Source of the DNA: Labyrinthula sp. Ha
Taxonomy: Eukaryota > Sar > Bigyra > Labyrinthulida > Labyrinthulaceae
NCBI GenBank assembly: GCA_015227615.1
Contig: JAALGZ010000013.1
Span: 682,001 to 746,000, forward strand
Reading direction: 5' to 3'
DNA length: 64,000 nt
Every line of letters begins with the position of its first letter. The stretch's first letter is position 1. The notes beneath the pieces were generated by a model that was not told the DNA's origin, did not search any database, and saw nothing but the letters and a program-made list of their open reading frames with translations. Position numbers and translations under genes: made by a program. Shown here piece by piece: positions 12,101 through 23,042 of this stretch.

Positions 12101-12860
12101 AAGTAAAATGGTAAAAAAAAACTCATCTTGATCCATGCATAAATGCATGTCCATTCCTTGATGCCACTGGAATAACCGCTCAAGGCTGGCGTTTTCTTTA
12201 TCATGCTTGTTCCTGTTTGAATGGTGCTTGGAGCATGTTTATGTTGAAACTGGAGATTGAAGATGTATGCTCTAACCCTATTATCAGAAATGCTTACATT
12301 GTGACCAGCCAGGCATTGTTCAAGTTACTGCAACTCTCGCTCAACTCGTTCTACAGATTCAGCTGAAAGAGTAACTTGATTTTGCACTGCTAATGCAGAC
12401 TCAACCTTGTCACCCATGATCTTATTCAATCCAAATGGTTTGTTTCAAGTTTGCTCTGAATAAACTTGAAACTGTCGAAGATGCAAATTGAGATAAAAAA
12501 ATGAGCCTGTCAATGATGAAACTTTACTGGAAGTTGAAAATGTAAATTGAGATATGATAATGAAACTGCAAATGATGAAATTTCACAGTAAAAAGTATTG
12601 TCTGCTGTTCTGCAAACTCGGTTCTGCAGTTCGCAACTAAGTTTGGTATTTCTTCCCTCGCCTATAGCTCGCTTTGGGCACTAACGGCAAACCCACCTCG
12701 TTTGTAGAAAATCCGTGTTTACACGGCTTACCGTAGAAATAACCCTTTGATTGAGCCTTTGTTACCTGTAAGACTTGAAATAATGTTGTTGAAGAGCTGA
12801 GGGGGTAGAACAAGATAACCGGTGTACGATGAAATGTCAATGCAAGAACCTCAATGGTGA
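12101..12860. other. Higher-complexity, coding-like relic with a tandem 59-bp duplication
   Basis: This stretch has more balanced base composition than its surroundings and contains coding-like segments on the minus strand that do not form one open frame. I do not recognise a family, so I describe it only as a broken, unidentified fossil. Within it a unit of about 59 bp is duplicated in tandem (12481-12539 and 12540-12598); both copies begin ATG(C/T)AAATTGAGATA and share AATGATGAAA. Confidence 0.35.
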
Positions 12861-13117
12861 AGCTTTTGCTTATGCCCTAGATTACTATTGAAGCGCCGTT
12901 TCTGGTTATGCAGAAGATAAAGTGAACACATTTGAGATAGTGTAAACAAGTAGTTTGCTTGTTACTTTGGTTCTAGATATTATAGCTTCCAAACTTAACC
13001 CTTGAATATAGGAGACACTGAACAACCTTTTTTAATTCCTCCTGTTGCTAAGAGTTAGGCAAAGCGAATACAGCAGCGACCTTTAATGCAAAGGGCAAAA
13101 AGCTACAAAAAATACAG
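12861..13117. other. Intergenic, 3' of Rpn10
   Basis: Short AT-rich spacer just downstream of the Rpn10 stop. Nothing else seen. Confidence 0.4.
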
Positions 13118-14029
13118 TTAAGTGCTTTGATTCTTATCATCCTTATCTTTATTGTCCTGGTTTTCATCCAGTTGTTTCTGTGCCTCTGCGAGACTCATTA
13201 ACTTTGCTTCTCTCATCAGCTCATCGTCTTCGGGCGGGTCTATATGCATAGTATCAGAGCTCTGTACCGTAGCTGTAGTGCTAACGTTCCCCATCGGTGG
13301 GGGGATATTCGAAGGAGGATTGGCAGTGCCTTCTCCTCGTTCTCTTTGAGCCTCTTCCCAAGATATTCTAAGTGCTTCGGCGAGTTCAGGGTCATCAGCA
13401 TCAGCAAAAGCTGAGGATCCACCAGCAATTTCAGAGCTTGAAAGAGCTTCATCAACATAATTTCCTGGTTCCACAAACATGGCATGCCATCTTATTCTTG
13501 GATTAGCTGCTTCTGTAATTGGTGCAAGTATTTTACGGTTGAAGTCATTCTCCCCCATACAAACAATGTCTACCGAAACTTTATTCTTACCCAAGGCGTT
13601 TGCAAGTTGAGCAAGTCCTTTAGGATTATCAGGATTTAGTGGAGACCCTAAAAATACAACAATCCTCTTTGGAATATTCTGGTTTGGTCGAAAATTGAAC
13701 GCTAACTTTGCAACTTTCAGGCCTGTAACTAAGTTGGCAGTAGAATTGGGAATATCTTGCAATTTTGATACTGCTTTTGCCGCCTTTCCAACTTTAAACG
13801 ACTTTGTTACAGGAGTTAGAGAGCAAATAAGTTCCACTCCAAGCGAGGATTGTGACGAAAGTGCGACAAGGCCGACCATGTTTTCTGGAGATGCGTTCTT
13901 CTTGGAAGTTATCAACGCTTCTATTGCTTCGTACTGACTCTGCATCCGAGAATTGGGGTAATCCCCATTACGCATCCACTCGGAGGTGTCCATACAAATC
14001 ATAGTGTCTTCTCTTGGAGATCTCGCCAT
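13118..14029 (-). CDS. RPN10: 26S proteasome regulatory subunit Rpn10/PSMD4
   Basis: An intronless 303-aa frame starting at ATG. Rpn10 is a ubiquitin receptor at the base-lid junction of the 19S regulatory particle. The N-terminal von Willebrand A domain (about 8-190) carries the family sequences TMICMDTSEWMRNGDYPNSR, NPENMVGLVALSS and RIVVFLGSP. Two ubiquitin-interacting motifs follow: DDPELAEALRISWEEAQ (about 212-228) and DDELMREAKLMSLAEAQ (about 268-284). Each has the acidic patch and the Ala-x3-Ser core. A charged Asp/Lys-rich tail ends the protein. Length is between yeast Rpn10 (one UIM) and animal S5a. It diverges from the dehydrogenase gene with 246 bp between starts. No sign of damage. 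Confidence 0.95.
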   Translation of the reverse strand: MARSPREDTMICMDTSEWMRNGDYPNSRMQSQYEAIEALITSKKNASPENMVGLVALSSQSSLGVELICSLTPVTKSFKVGKAAKAVSKLQDIPNSTANLVTGLKVAKLAFNFRPNQNIPKRIVVFLGSPLNPDNPKGLAQLANALGKNKVSVDIVCMGENDFNRKILAPITEAANPRIRWHAMFVEPGNYVDEALSSSEIAGGSSAFADADDPELAEALRISWEEAQRERGEGTANPPSNIPPPMGNVSTTATVQSSDTMHIDPPEDDELMREAKLMSLAEAQKQLDENQDNKDKDDKNQST

Positions 14030-14275
14030 TCTTCGTCAAAGAATATCAAATCAATTCCGTTTCTCTCTGATATAATATGTTCCAAAAACTTACACATTTT
14101 GGGCAGAATATCAAAACGTTTTTTCTAATGTATAAACAAATTTTCATCCTGTCTGGTAGAAATCGGAAGTAAATCAGTAAGAATCTAGCAATTCAAAGAA
14201 AAACCCCGACGAAAAACATTTCTATTTATAGAAAAGCATAACGTGTTATAGTAACTGTTAATTGAAGAAGAATCA
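14030..14275. promoter_or_regulatory. Divergent promoter, RPN10 / short-chain dehydrogenase
   Basis: 246 bp separate the ATGs of two divergent genes, so both promoters lie here. The segment is AT-rich with no recognisable named element. Confidence 0.45.
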
Positions 14276-15298
14276 ATGGAAAAACTTGGAAAAAAATCAA
14301 CCTGCTCGCAGGTATTGAATGTGTTTTCTGGGATGAAGGAGTCGACATATGATTCTTTCAGATACAAGACGATTATTGTTACTGGAGCAAATGCAGGTAT
14401 TGGTAAGGTGACGGCCCAATACTTGGCATATTATGGTGCAACTGTTGTACTCGCCTGTAGAAGCGAGAAAAAGGCTAATGAAGCAATAGAGTGGATAAAG
14501 AAGGAGCGTGCTGCTCTGAGCTACGGGTCAGTTGACGAGATTGCTCCTAGATTGAAGTTTCTCGAGCTTGATTTGAGCTCCTTAGAGTCGGTGAAAAAGT
14601 TTGTGGTAGATTTCGAGGCCATGGAACTTCCACCACTTCGTGCTTTAATTTTGAATGCAGGCTTGAGTTCCAACAAAGGATTAAAAACGAAAGAGGGTAT
14701 TGATGTGCATTTTGGGGTCAATCATCTTGGTCATATGTTATTGACGAAGTTGCTTCTTCCTACATTGAAACGTAATGCTGGTAGTGTTAAATCTAGAGTT
14801 GTAGTCTTAGCTTCCGAATCGCATAGAGGACCTTTTCTTACGAAAGAGTTTGACAATAAGCAAGTTTTGATGGATACAATAGTCGAGCCAAAAAATGAAG
14901 TTAAAGTAACAGGCTTTGCAAACGGAATGAAGCTTTATGCAAACAGTAAGCTTTGCAATGTGTTGTTTGCCCAAAGTTTAAATGAAATGGAGTTTGACAA
15001 TGGTGTAGTGGCTGTTAGTCTTCACCCAGGAACTGCTATAGGAACTAATTTCGGAGCAAGCTTCGGAAAAGCTTTTGGTTTTTTCTTTAAACATGTGGTT
15101 GGTGCTTTTACTAAAAGTGTTGATCAAGGTAGTTCGACAACTCTTACTTGTCTGTTTGCTCCAGAAGATGAAGTTGCTGGAAAATATTTTAGTGATTGTA
15201 AAGCTGCTAAAGAAGGAAAGTTCGCGTCAGGTGAAGCTGGTAAGAGAAATAGAGATGTTCTTTGGGAATTATCTGAAGACCTTTTAGCAAAGTACTAA
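14276..15298 (+). CDS. Short-chain dehydrogenase/reductase (retinol dehydrogenase/WWOX-like)
   Basis: An intronless 340-aa frame from a good ATG. It is an NAD(P)-dependent Rossmann oxidoreductase of the classical SDR superfamily. Visible motifs are the dinucleotide-binding TGANAGIG (36-43), the cofactor-specificity strand ending in ACRSEKKANEA (about 60-70), the NAG motif (127-129), the catalytic Ser in VVLASESHRG (about 180) and the catalytic YANSK (Tyr221, Lys225). A HPG follows (about 250-252), as is common in the RDH/WWOX/protochlorophyllide-reductase-like branch. A basic N-terminal stretch before the fold (1-30) is longer than minimal. I see no clear membrane anchor, so the substrate cannot be assigned. 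It diverges from RPN10. Confidence 0.92.
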   Translation: MEKLGKKSTCSQVLNVFSGMKESTYDSFRYKTIIVTGANAGIGKVTAQYLAYYGATVVLACRSEKKANEAIEWIKKERAALSYGSVDEIAPRLKFLELDLSSLESVKKFVVDFEAMELPPLRALILNAGLSSNKGLKTKEGIDVHFGVNHLGHMLLTKLLLPTLKRNAGSVKSRVVVLASESHRGPFLTKEFDNKQVLMDTIVEPKNEVKVTGFANGMKLYANSKLCNVLFAQSLNEMEFDNGVVAVSLHPGTAIGTNFGASFGKAFGFFFKHVVGAFTKSVDQGSSTTLTCLFAPEDEVAGKYFSDCKAAKEGKFASGEAGKRNRDVLWELSEDLLAKY

Positions 15299-17141
15299 TT
15301 AATTAGTATTGACACCTATTGCATTAAGTTTAAATGAATAGTATTTATTTGTAGGAAGCAAAATATCAAAAATCTGAGAGAAGCGCGTGACATGGGAGAG
15401 CTTCGAGAACGGATTACCTCAGCGCCGAACATATTGAATCAAGTAACAGAGAGCGTAAATGTTAGCTTTGGCTAAACAAGTTCATTGATTGAGTCATATT
15501 TTCTGTTTCCCTTGTCTTTCTCAAGAGTTTCACCTTCAAGATTCTTACTGATTGCAATAATTTCCCTTCAGCTGCAACTTGAAAATGGTTTGGTTCTATA
15601 CATACTACAGTCCTATTTAAACTAAGATCACTACTTACCAGCAGCCTATGCCCTGCGTTTCTCACCTTGAAGTCATGAACTGAATGAACTCAATTCTGTG
15701 TTCACAAATTATATATATTTTCTATCCGCTCTACTAGTATGCAGTGAATTCATTGATTTAGAGTTCTTTATGTCAAGTATTCGGTTTCTTCAATGATATC
15801 TTTATACTTAATCAGAACAGCAGAGAAAACAGAGCTGTATGAACAACGTTAAATATAAATCTTGCTAGAAGTGGTTATATACATGTGCAAACGTCACAAT
15901 AAAGACAAAGGCATACAGTTAGAGATAAAATTATTCTACAAAACTATAAAGGAACCAAATGAAAACTGTAATTTAAGAGGCTAGACTCAATCCCTCTAAT
16001 CTAGAAAGACATTTTCTCTCAACTGGAGAAAAATTGTCGCGGACAAAAGGACATGTAACATACGCTTAGTTAGGATCTACCGCAACTGCAAATCTTGGGG
16101 AGAACCATTTCAGTATTAAGAACCATTTTCATCCTTTTCATGTTTATGCGCTAGACCGAAGTCTGTATCGACACCGGTATATAGAAGAAGCAGGTATAGC
16201 TTCATCTTAGTTTATTGGTGGGAACGTTTGTACTGGTCTGACATCAAGGAGCTTGTCACGTCACTGCTTGATTTATATAGGAAAAAATTATTTTCTTCTA
16301 GGTACTTTAGTTTCGGACCTTTGTTAATCTAATTCTGCTTCTACAGAGGGAAAGCGCCTTTAGATATGTAAGCGGTTAAGCTTGTGTTATAGCGACCATA
16401 TAATATAAAATTTTCTATCGGAAAGGAATATTAAATATATGTTCTCGGCTAGAAACTATCACGAAGTTTAGTTCAGGACAAGGATGATAATTGTCTGGGC
16501 CTCGATAACGGCAACTACTTTTCATGCCTTGCTTTCTCATTTTATTTTCTCTGTACTGTAAATGAAGATTATTGTGTAGAATCAATGCCACTGTCAGTTC
16601 CTTAATCTGGTTATATTTCTGAATGTTCTCATTCTTCTGTTTTCATTATAGCTGTCTTGATGGCAGATTTCAAGTTTGTTGCTTCAGAAAAGTAATCCCT
16701 CACAGCTCAATGGAAACTCGCTGTGAGAGACTATCTTCCCTTTCCGGAACTCTCTAGAACTTCATTATCAAGTCCTTACCGTTTCCTTTTGCAATCCCAT
16801 CAATTTTTGAACTCTTGCTTGCACTATTGACCTCGTGTCAGTACATATCTTCACTTGGTTTCTCAACACACAATCTTAAATCTGTTATAACTGAAATAAC
16901 ATCTTCAACAACCACATTATTCATTACTATCTACTTTCTCCACCAACAAATCTTCTTCTACATCATCTTTTCTTTTCTAAACGGCTATCATAAACTCCTT
17001 CCTTACTCGTAATTGATACGTTTAAATCAATTGCCCAAAATTTTAGTGAAGGATATGAACTGGATTTCCTACTTTCTATTTATATCCGGACATACGCGTC
17101 GGAAGAAACAGTTTTTTTCCGAAAAACAAAACCAAAGGAAA
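15299..17141. other. Intergenic, upstream of sulfotransferase
   Basis: AT-rich DNA with no supported gene. The last ~350 bp are markedly pyrimidine-rich on the plus strand and open in one frame (16815-17012), but that frame has no ATG-led family sequence and looks like a long 5' leader or a chance frame. Confidence 0.4.
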
Positions 17142-18074
17142 ATGCCTTTAACAGAAAAAGAGATATTCACTAGGGTGAAGAAACTCACCAAAGGTCCATT
17201 ATCTCCAGCATCTATAGAATACGGCCACAACTTCACTCCTAGATCAGACGATATCTTCATCGCAACAGCTCCAAAATGTGGAACAACTTGGAGTTTAAAC
17301 ATTGCGCATATGCTGCGTTCTAATGGTGACACAGATTTCAAGGACATTCTCTACGAAACACCATGGGATTGCCTGGCATACAATGCAGGTCAAAATCTGG
17401 ATGCTGACCACAAGTACAGCCCACGAGTATTTAAAAGTCATGAGACGTATGAAGATATAGCAAAGGGTGGAAAATATATTTTTGTAACTCGAGATCCTTA
17501 CGATGCTTTCATCTCGGCATACTACTTTATGGTTGGTGGAGCACACGTTAGTTATGATGAATGTCCAATGGAGCTCTTTGCTAAACTTGTCTTCGATCCG
17601 CAAGAAAATTTTGGTCATGTGGCCTTACTGTTGAATTCATACTTGCGAGCCGTTAAAGAGAGCCCAGAGAATGTTTTATTTTTATTTTTTGAAGATATGA
17701 AAAGTAATCCTAGAGATAGTATCGAAAAGATTGGGAAGTTTATGGGATTGGAAAGTTTGGGGGAAGAGGAGTTTAAGAATCGATGTGATGTCGCTCAAGA
17801 GTTATCCACTTTGCAGTACATGAAGGAGAACAAGGAGCAGTTTTCTATTATTCATATATTTGGAGAAGTGAGAAAAAGGTTTCCTGAGTTATTGGATGAC
17901 GTAGCAAAGGAAGGTATGCCGATGATGAGATCGGGTACTTCTGGGGGTGGTAAGGACATCCCTGAGTCGGTCAGGAAGATGATCCAAGACATGTGGAAGG
18001 ACACTGTAGAGAAGGAATTTGGATTTACCTCGTATGAAGACTTCAGAAACAGATTTGATCCTAGTACAATCTAG
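17142..18074 (+). CDS. Cytosolic-type sulfotransferase (Sulfotransfer_1)
   Basis: An intronless frame of 310 aa from ATG 17142. An upstream in-frame ATG at 17055 would add 29 residues (MNWISYFLFISG...), but the fold normally begins near the chosen start. The enzyme transfers sulfate from PAPS to an acceptor hydroxyl or amine. The 5'-phosphosulfate loop APKCGTTW (43-50) is present, followed by FKSHETY with the likely catalytic His (about 100). The 3'-phosphate site TRDPYDAFISAYYF (116-129) is also clear. A C-terminal loop with GTSGGGKD resembles the RKG.vGdW region but without the classical spelling. The usual family length is about 290-330, so the gene looks complete. The acceptor cannot be told from sequence. 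It stands alone between gene-poor segments. Confidence 0.92.
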   Translation: MPLTEKEIFTRVKKLTKGPLSPASIEYGHNFTPRSDDIFIATAPKCGTTWSLNIAHMLRSNGDTDFKDILYETPWDCLAYNAGQNLDADHKYSPRVFKSHETYEDIAKGGKYIFVTRDPYDAFISAYYFMVGGAHVSYDECPMELFAKLVFDPQENFGHVALLLNSYLRAVKESPENVLFLFFEDMKSNPRDSIEKIGKFMGLESLGEEEFKNRCDVAQELSTLQYMKENKEQFSIIHIFGEVRKRFPELLDDVAKEGMPMMRSGTSGGGKDIPESVRKMIQDMWKDTVEKEFGFTSYEDFRNRFDPSTI

Positions 18075-18870
18075 CTACAGAGTTGATCTTATATAAACAA
18101 ACTTAATTCTGTTGCAATGATTGGAAAGTCATTGTGCTCAGTTAATTTGTCTAAAATTAGGTAAATTCACATTGACACAGTAAATTAGTTTTTGAAGCAA
18201 AATTTCATTCCCATAATGCTGTCGTAGGTTAGATTCTACTGAACTTCTATGAGAGTAAACTGTAGTATCAAAATACCTAACCAAGCCTTAATAAACGAAT
18301 GAGTTACATCCCTTTTCCTTTATCACATACAGTTTTCTTACACAAGTTGAATTCAAGTATAATCATTTTCTTTGTACATGAAACCTTGGAAGGCCTTAAG
18401 TATAGCTGTTTCCTGACCTTTACTTAGCATCTATCTTAACTTCTCCTCTGATTGTATTGAAGCTGCACCGGATATCCCAACCATCATGAAAATAGTTTTC
18501 CAGTAGCACATTTGATTTACCTCGTTGAGGTTTTATTATTCTCTGGCTCTACATGATGTGCAATTTCCCATATTTCATAACAGAGTAGCTTTTCCATGAG
18601 CAGTTTCTTATAATAAAACTTCAAGAAAGAAGTGAATCATGACTCGATACCTCAGCGTAGTATAAAGCGCATCACAGTGCAAAGCCGTTTTGCTTAACAT
18701 CGAGTTTCGTTCGTACACCCATTAGTTTCAACCCAATATAGCGCATATGACAACAAGTTTTAAAGTTAATAAAGTTTGACTAAGTTTTCTAATACCATCG
18801 TCAAGTGAAAGAAACCTTGACAGAGTAAGCTTCCCCAAAACGACACCCCCCATTCACATCCTGAACTGAA
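18075..18870. other. Gene-poor AT-rich DNA
   Basis: 3' flank of the sulfotransferase. I see no gene or repeat that I can support. Confidence 0.4.
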
Positions 18871-18879
18871 CAAATCAGT

Positions 18880-19290
18880 TATGACTAAGGGTTCAGGGTA
18901 AGGATAACTTCTCATCTAGAAAATTAAAATCCTCAAACTCACAAAAAAGAGTTTTGGCAGTGTTGAGGTTCCTCAAAACTAAGTCATGAAATTGAAATTA
19001 CTAAATGGGGTCTACAAGAATCCTCAAAAAACGCCGCAATCAATTCCTAAAAACATTCCCAATTCCTGACTTAGGTAGTATCAGTAAGTTCTTTATCCCT
19101 AATTCATCCCTCACCCAAGGCAATGTGAAAATTTTCTCTGCATCACTCAGTCCCCCATAAATATCTAAAAATTCGAATGAGCTTCCAATGAGGTATAAAT
19201 CTGTAGCCCTAGTGGCAACTCAAACAAAGTAACTTGGAACCCTGAATCAAGCGTGAGACCTTGTTGGAACATCTACAAGTGTCAACCTTC
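18880..19290 (-). pseudogene. Broken coding relic of unknown family
   Basis: On the minus strand this stretch reads as good protein-like sequence in pieces, for example IYGGLSDAEKIFTLPWVRDE and further on LVLRNLNTAKTLFCEFEDF. Codon texture and base composition differ from the surrounding AT-rich DNA. It is interrupted several times, so no intact gene remains. I do not recognise the family. It could be a decayed mobile-element protein or a decayed host gene. Confidence 0.4.
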
Positions 19291-19341
19291 ACATATAAGA
19301 AAGATAGAAAAATATCATCTAGAAAGCAACAATTCTAAACG

Positions 19342-19593
19342 ATGCCATTAAGCCTTGAAATTAAGAAGAGCTTAAGAGAGAGAGCCATAATTCTAAACAT
19401 TTTAAACTTTTTTGAAAAATCTGTTTACAATCCATGCACTACTAGTGTTGAAAATACTGATGGGTGTCATATTAAGTCATGTGAAAAGGCTTTAGTAGAA
19501 AGTCCAGAGGAAGGTAATACCAGATTAACGTTCATAGTCAATGAAACTTGTAGTTCTAAAATAAATTTGGCTATGAATCTATGTTATTCATAA
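19342..19593 (+). CDS. Small hypothetical ORF, 83 aa
   Basis: A short ATG-led frame with reasonable codon texture (many GAA, AAG and AAT codons) and a Cys-containing middle. It has no recognisable motif, signal peptide or membrane segment. It begins about 50 bp beyond the unidentified relic at 18880-19290 and on the other strand. It may be a chance frame or part of the same decayed insertion. Confidence 0.18.
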   Translation: MPLSLEIKKSLRERAIILNILNFFEKSVYNPCTTSVENTDGCHIKSCEKALVESPEEGNTRLTFIVNETCSSKINLAMNLCYS

Positions 19594-21379
19594 AATTGGT
19601 TTTCATCTAAGCTTCTCCTTTGAAAAAGTGAGTTCAGCTGAAGTACTAGGGTGAAAAGATTAGCTTTTGTATTCATTAGTGGATTCTATGGTTACAAAGA
19701 AGTGCGCCCTTCTACATGTACTGCGTAAAAGAAGAAATTCTCAAAAAGTACCCTCAATTCTCTATGAGATCACTGTAATCTAGTTTCTATTATTTGTATT
19801 AATTAAAGAGTAGCGGTTTTTCATGACAGGTACAAGGAGCATTAATTTTTATGTGAGCCTTCTTATATCCGCAAAGATGATGGACTATAACAAGTTTTCT
19901 CTATTCAACTGTTACTTTTGCAGGAAGGTGTATAGGTTTTTGAGTTATAGGAACTAGTTCCGAATATTGTTTCTTCTTTAAAACGTGTACCTATATTTAC
20001 TTTGGTTTCTCTTGAAATTAGTGCCATGGTAAAAAAAATCAAAATGGAAAAAGAGTAGTTTGATGTCTTGGCTAAAAATATGGTATTGCTCTTAAGGTAA
20101 ATTGGAGCACGTTTAATTGGCGAGAGTTATTGATTGAAAGTTTGAAAATCTACACATTTGAGATACTTCACTGTTACAGAGGTGATAAATTCAGAGTATG
20201 AAAATCTTATTCATTAAGATCCCATACAACATTAATGCACTACAGCGCGTAAGGCTTAATTATTCCCTGTGAATGAGACAATATTTAATATATTCGATTT
20301 ATAACGTCAGAAAAGGATAACAGATTTGGTAAGGTGGTGCAGCTAAGTCTCTAAGGCTTGTAGTTTATGTTCTAGTTGGATAGTTTTATAAGTGTTCTTG
20401 GGGTAGTTAGTACTACATCCAAACACGTAATATAAGAATTAAAGAGTTTTACGAGAAATAAGAAACAACACAATGTTAAGAAGTAAAAATGGGATATCAA
20501 TAATTTCTTCGACAAAAAGAAATGTTAATTTATAAAGGCTCTTCTCCAACGATCACAGCAGAACAATAAGCTAAATCCACATCGTGCAATCTTCTATTAT
20601 TTTGTCTTACTCTAGTGCTCTAGCTACAAAGTAAAACCTAATTTGGGGTGGTCCCTCTCTTACCTTGTAGTTCCAAAAATTAAGAATAAATTCACGTTTT
20701 GCTTTTGTTTCATACCAAAGTTTACATTCTATGTTCCTGATTCATTAATAGCAGCTACGGGTAGCCACGCACACTGAAGAGCATTATGAACAGCTACTTA
20801 ATAGGCATTTTCATTTTTTCCTTAACAAAGAGATTGGTGTTAAGAATATTCTTTTTCCATTTTGTTTTTATTCTGATTTTTTTTTAAACAGTCCATCAAC
20901 AAAGTTAGGGAATAATGAGAATCTATTTCAGAAAGATTGCGAATTGTTCATTCTAAGAATAAATATGTATCTCCAATTGCACGTAATTGCCAAATATACA
21001 AAGATTTAATATGACAAATGTAATATCTTCTGTTGATAGAAAAAAATATTATATATATTAAGGCCATAAGTTGATAAATCAAGCTTTTATACATATCAGG
21101 GCAATCTTTGGAATGTATTATACTGCACTTTTCAGTACAAGCAATTTATTGCTAGGGTTTAGTATGGAGTTCTTTTACTCAACCTGTATAAAAATTGAAA
21201 AACTGCAAACCAAATATTAATGTAAAGCTTTTCAGTTTTCTTATAAATATATTATTCAGAGAGCTGTAGCTAGACAATGTGGTTTCTACGTTGCTTACTT
21301 TAATTAGGGACAGCACGGACACCGAGTTTCTAATAATTCAAATAGTAGGAGCAACTTGAAGGATCTAATGACTGATATA

Positions 21380-21417
<38 letters not shown>

Positions 21418-22388
21418 TATATAATTGGTTTCTTTGATAAAAAAGAATAATGCTGCTCATTTGCCCTAATAAAATCGCCATATTTTTGGTAGATAGAGTT
21501 CTTCACTGAAGTATAACGATGCTTTTTGATTTTTTGTATTTTATTGAAATATTTCTTGGCCATATTTTCCTGATTGTTTGATCTTAAAACCACCACAAAC
21601 ATTTTGATTGAATATTTTTAATCATTGATAATCAAAGATTAATTTAGAATCATTTATAACCCTGAAGTGATTTTGCTGCAAAGTACGTTTTGTAGACTAT
21701 TTTTTGCAATTGTTGAGACGTCCAGAATAATTATTATAGTTGCGTCTCAATTGTTTTCATCCTGGTAACATTGAAGTATGAGTGTTGCGTAGTATGGTAC
21801 TGTTATTACCGGTGTGAGTAGAGTATTATTTAAAAAAAGTGTGTAAAAAAAGAAGTGATTGATATAAGTGAGCTTAGGCAATAATCAAGCATTAAAGCAT
21901 TGTTTGACGAGAATTGAAGTACTAGTAACCACGTGCTTAGTATAAGGCCCAATATAATAAAAGTATTACAGGCCATCTTTATTGTTGACATAAGCACACT
22001 GAAATTACCTGTTCTTAGCTATATTTACAATATTACATAGGTTTCACTGTTGATATTTTTCCATTAATAGTATTTTGAGAAAAGATCCTATTATACCTTT
22101 CATGTCGATCAAAAATCCGAAATTCTTATAGATAATCAGCTCAAAAAAAGAGTAATTTGATTATGGATAACTTTAATGAGCATGCAGGCGAAATTACTAC
22201 TAACATTACGATAGAAACGGAATATTTATTAGAATATCACCAATATTTAGAAGCTAACCAATGTTAATGTTTTTTTCTTTCTACAAGAAGGTACTCTAAC
22301 AAGACGAGAAGTTTCATAAGGTCTTACTAGAAGGCACGATTTGAAACTAGTGCCCAAAACTAAATGTTCTGCAACAGCTATATAACTA
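19594..22388. other. Gene-poor AT-rich DNA
   Basis: No supported gene. It contains the TA microsatellite at about 21377-21423 and AT-rich motifs such as TTGATAATCAA near 21632. The long minus-strand frame at 22247-22642 is mostly antisense to the neighbouring gene. Confidence 0.4.
21377..21423. repeat. (TA)n microsatellite
   Basis: An almost pure TA dinucleotide run of roughly 45 bp with a few G or C interruptions. It is a simple repeat and likely variable in length between isolates. Confidence 0.85.
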
Positions 22389-23039
22389 ATGGGTGAAGAT
22401 AATTTGATAGATGAAGCGAACCGACGTTTCGGAGCGTGTATGAAGGTGTGGGCATGCGTTATATTCAAACAAGATTCCCCTGATAAAGTAACCTTAACCG
22501 CATTTAATAAAGATTGTATTACAATCTCTCTACAATACGTGAATAAACCTGCAGAAACCAAAACTATCCCTTCCTCCCTCCTTGGCACTACATCCACCCT
22601 TTCCGATGAGAACCTAATCCCCACCCTAAGCAGTTTCAACAATAAAGTCTTTGAGAACTATACACCAGTATCTCCCCCAATCACTCTATTCGTGTTCGCA
22701 TTTTATGTTGCCTGTCTTTTTGCTAGCTTTGACTCCATTAGAGATCTCTTCTTTCTTCCTGCAGATGAACCTTCCGTCGTTACGATTATTCGAGAAGTTC
22801 TTGGTAAAAGAATAAGCCAATTTGCAAAACCCAGTAATGTTTATGTGCTTGTTATTTTATCACACTTTTTAGAAGCTTCTTATGTTTTCTTTGCAATGAA
22901 AGCTTTGGGGATCAAAAGTGCAAAAGCACTTGGAAAGTTTGGATTTTTGACTATGCTCTTTGGATGGGTTATTACTTCTCAAATAAGTGAGTTAAAGAAA
23001 CAACATAATTTCAATATACAGGTCAAGAAGAATATTTAA
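22389..23039 (+). CDS. Hypothetical multi-TM protein (DUF4499-like C-terminus)
   Basis: An intronless 216-aa frame starting at ATG. The N-terminal ~95 residues are soluble-looking (GACMKVWACVIFKQDSPDKV). Three hydrophobic segments follow, at about 99-117 (LFVFAFYVACLFASF), 152-172 (VLVILSHFLEASYVFFAM) and 184-201 (FGFLTMLFGWVITSQIS). The pattern H..EA.Y....K..G...A..KF...T..FGW.....L resembles the small membrane family DUF4499, but I cannot confirm it by eye. The stop lies only 3 bp from the stop of the convergent TPR-like gene, so the 3' UTRs must overlap. Membrane location is well supported; function is unknown. Confidence 0.65.
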   Translation: MGEDNLIDEANRRFGACMKVWACVIFKQDSPDKVTLTAFNKDCITISLQYVNKPAETKTIPSSLLGTTSTLSDENLIPTLSSFNNKVFENYTPVSPPITLFVFAFYVACLFASFDSIRDLFFLPADEPSVVTIIREVLGKRISQFAKPSNVYVLVILSHFLEASYVFFAMKALGIKSAKALGKFGFLTMLFGWVITSQISELKKQHNFNIQVKKNI

Positions 23040-23042
23040 ATT

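Noticed and set aside
16815-17012. An extra N-terminal exon or separate gene before the sulfotransferase
   Set aside because: Splicing with a TAG acceptor at 17046 (17041-17046 region) does not keep the sulfotransferase frame, and the sequence has no motif. It is probably leader DNA.
22247-22642. A 131-codon minus-strand frame
   Set aside because: It mostly overlaps the N-terminal part of the multi-TM gene on the other strand, which has a good ATG and membrane segments.
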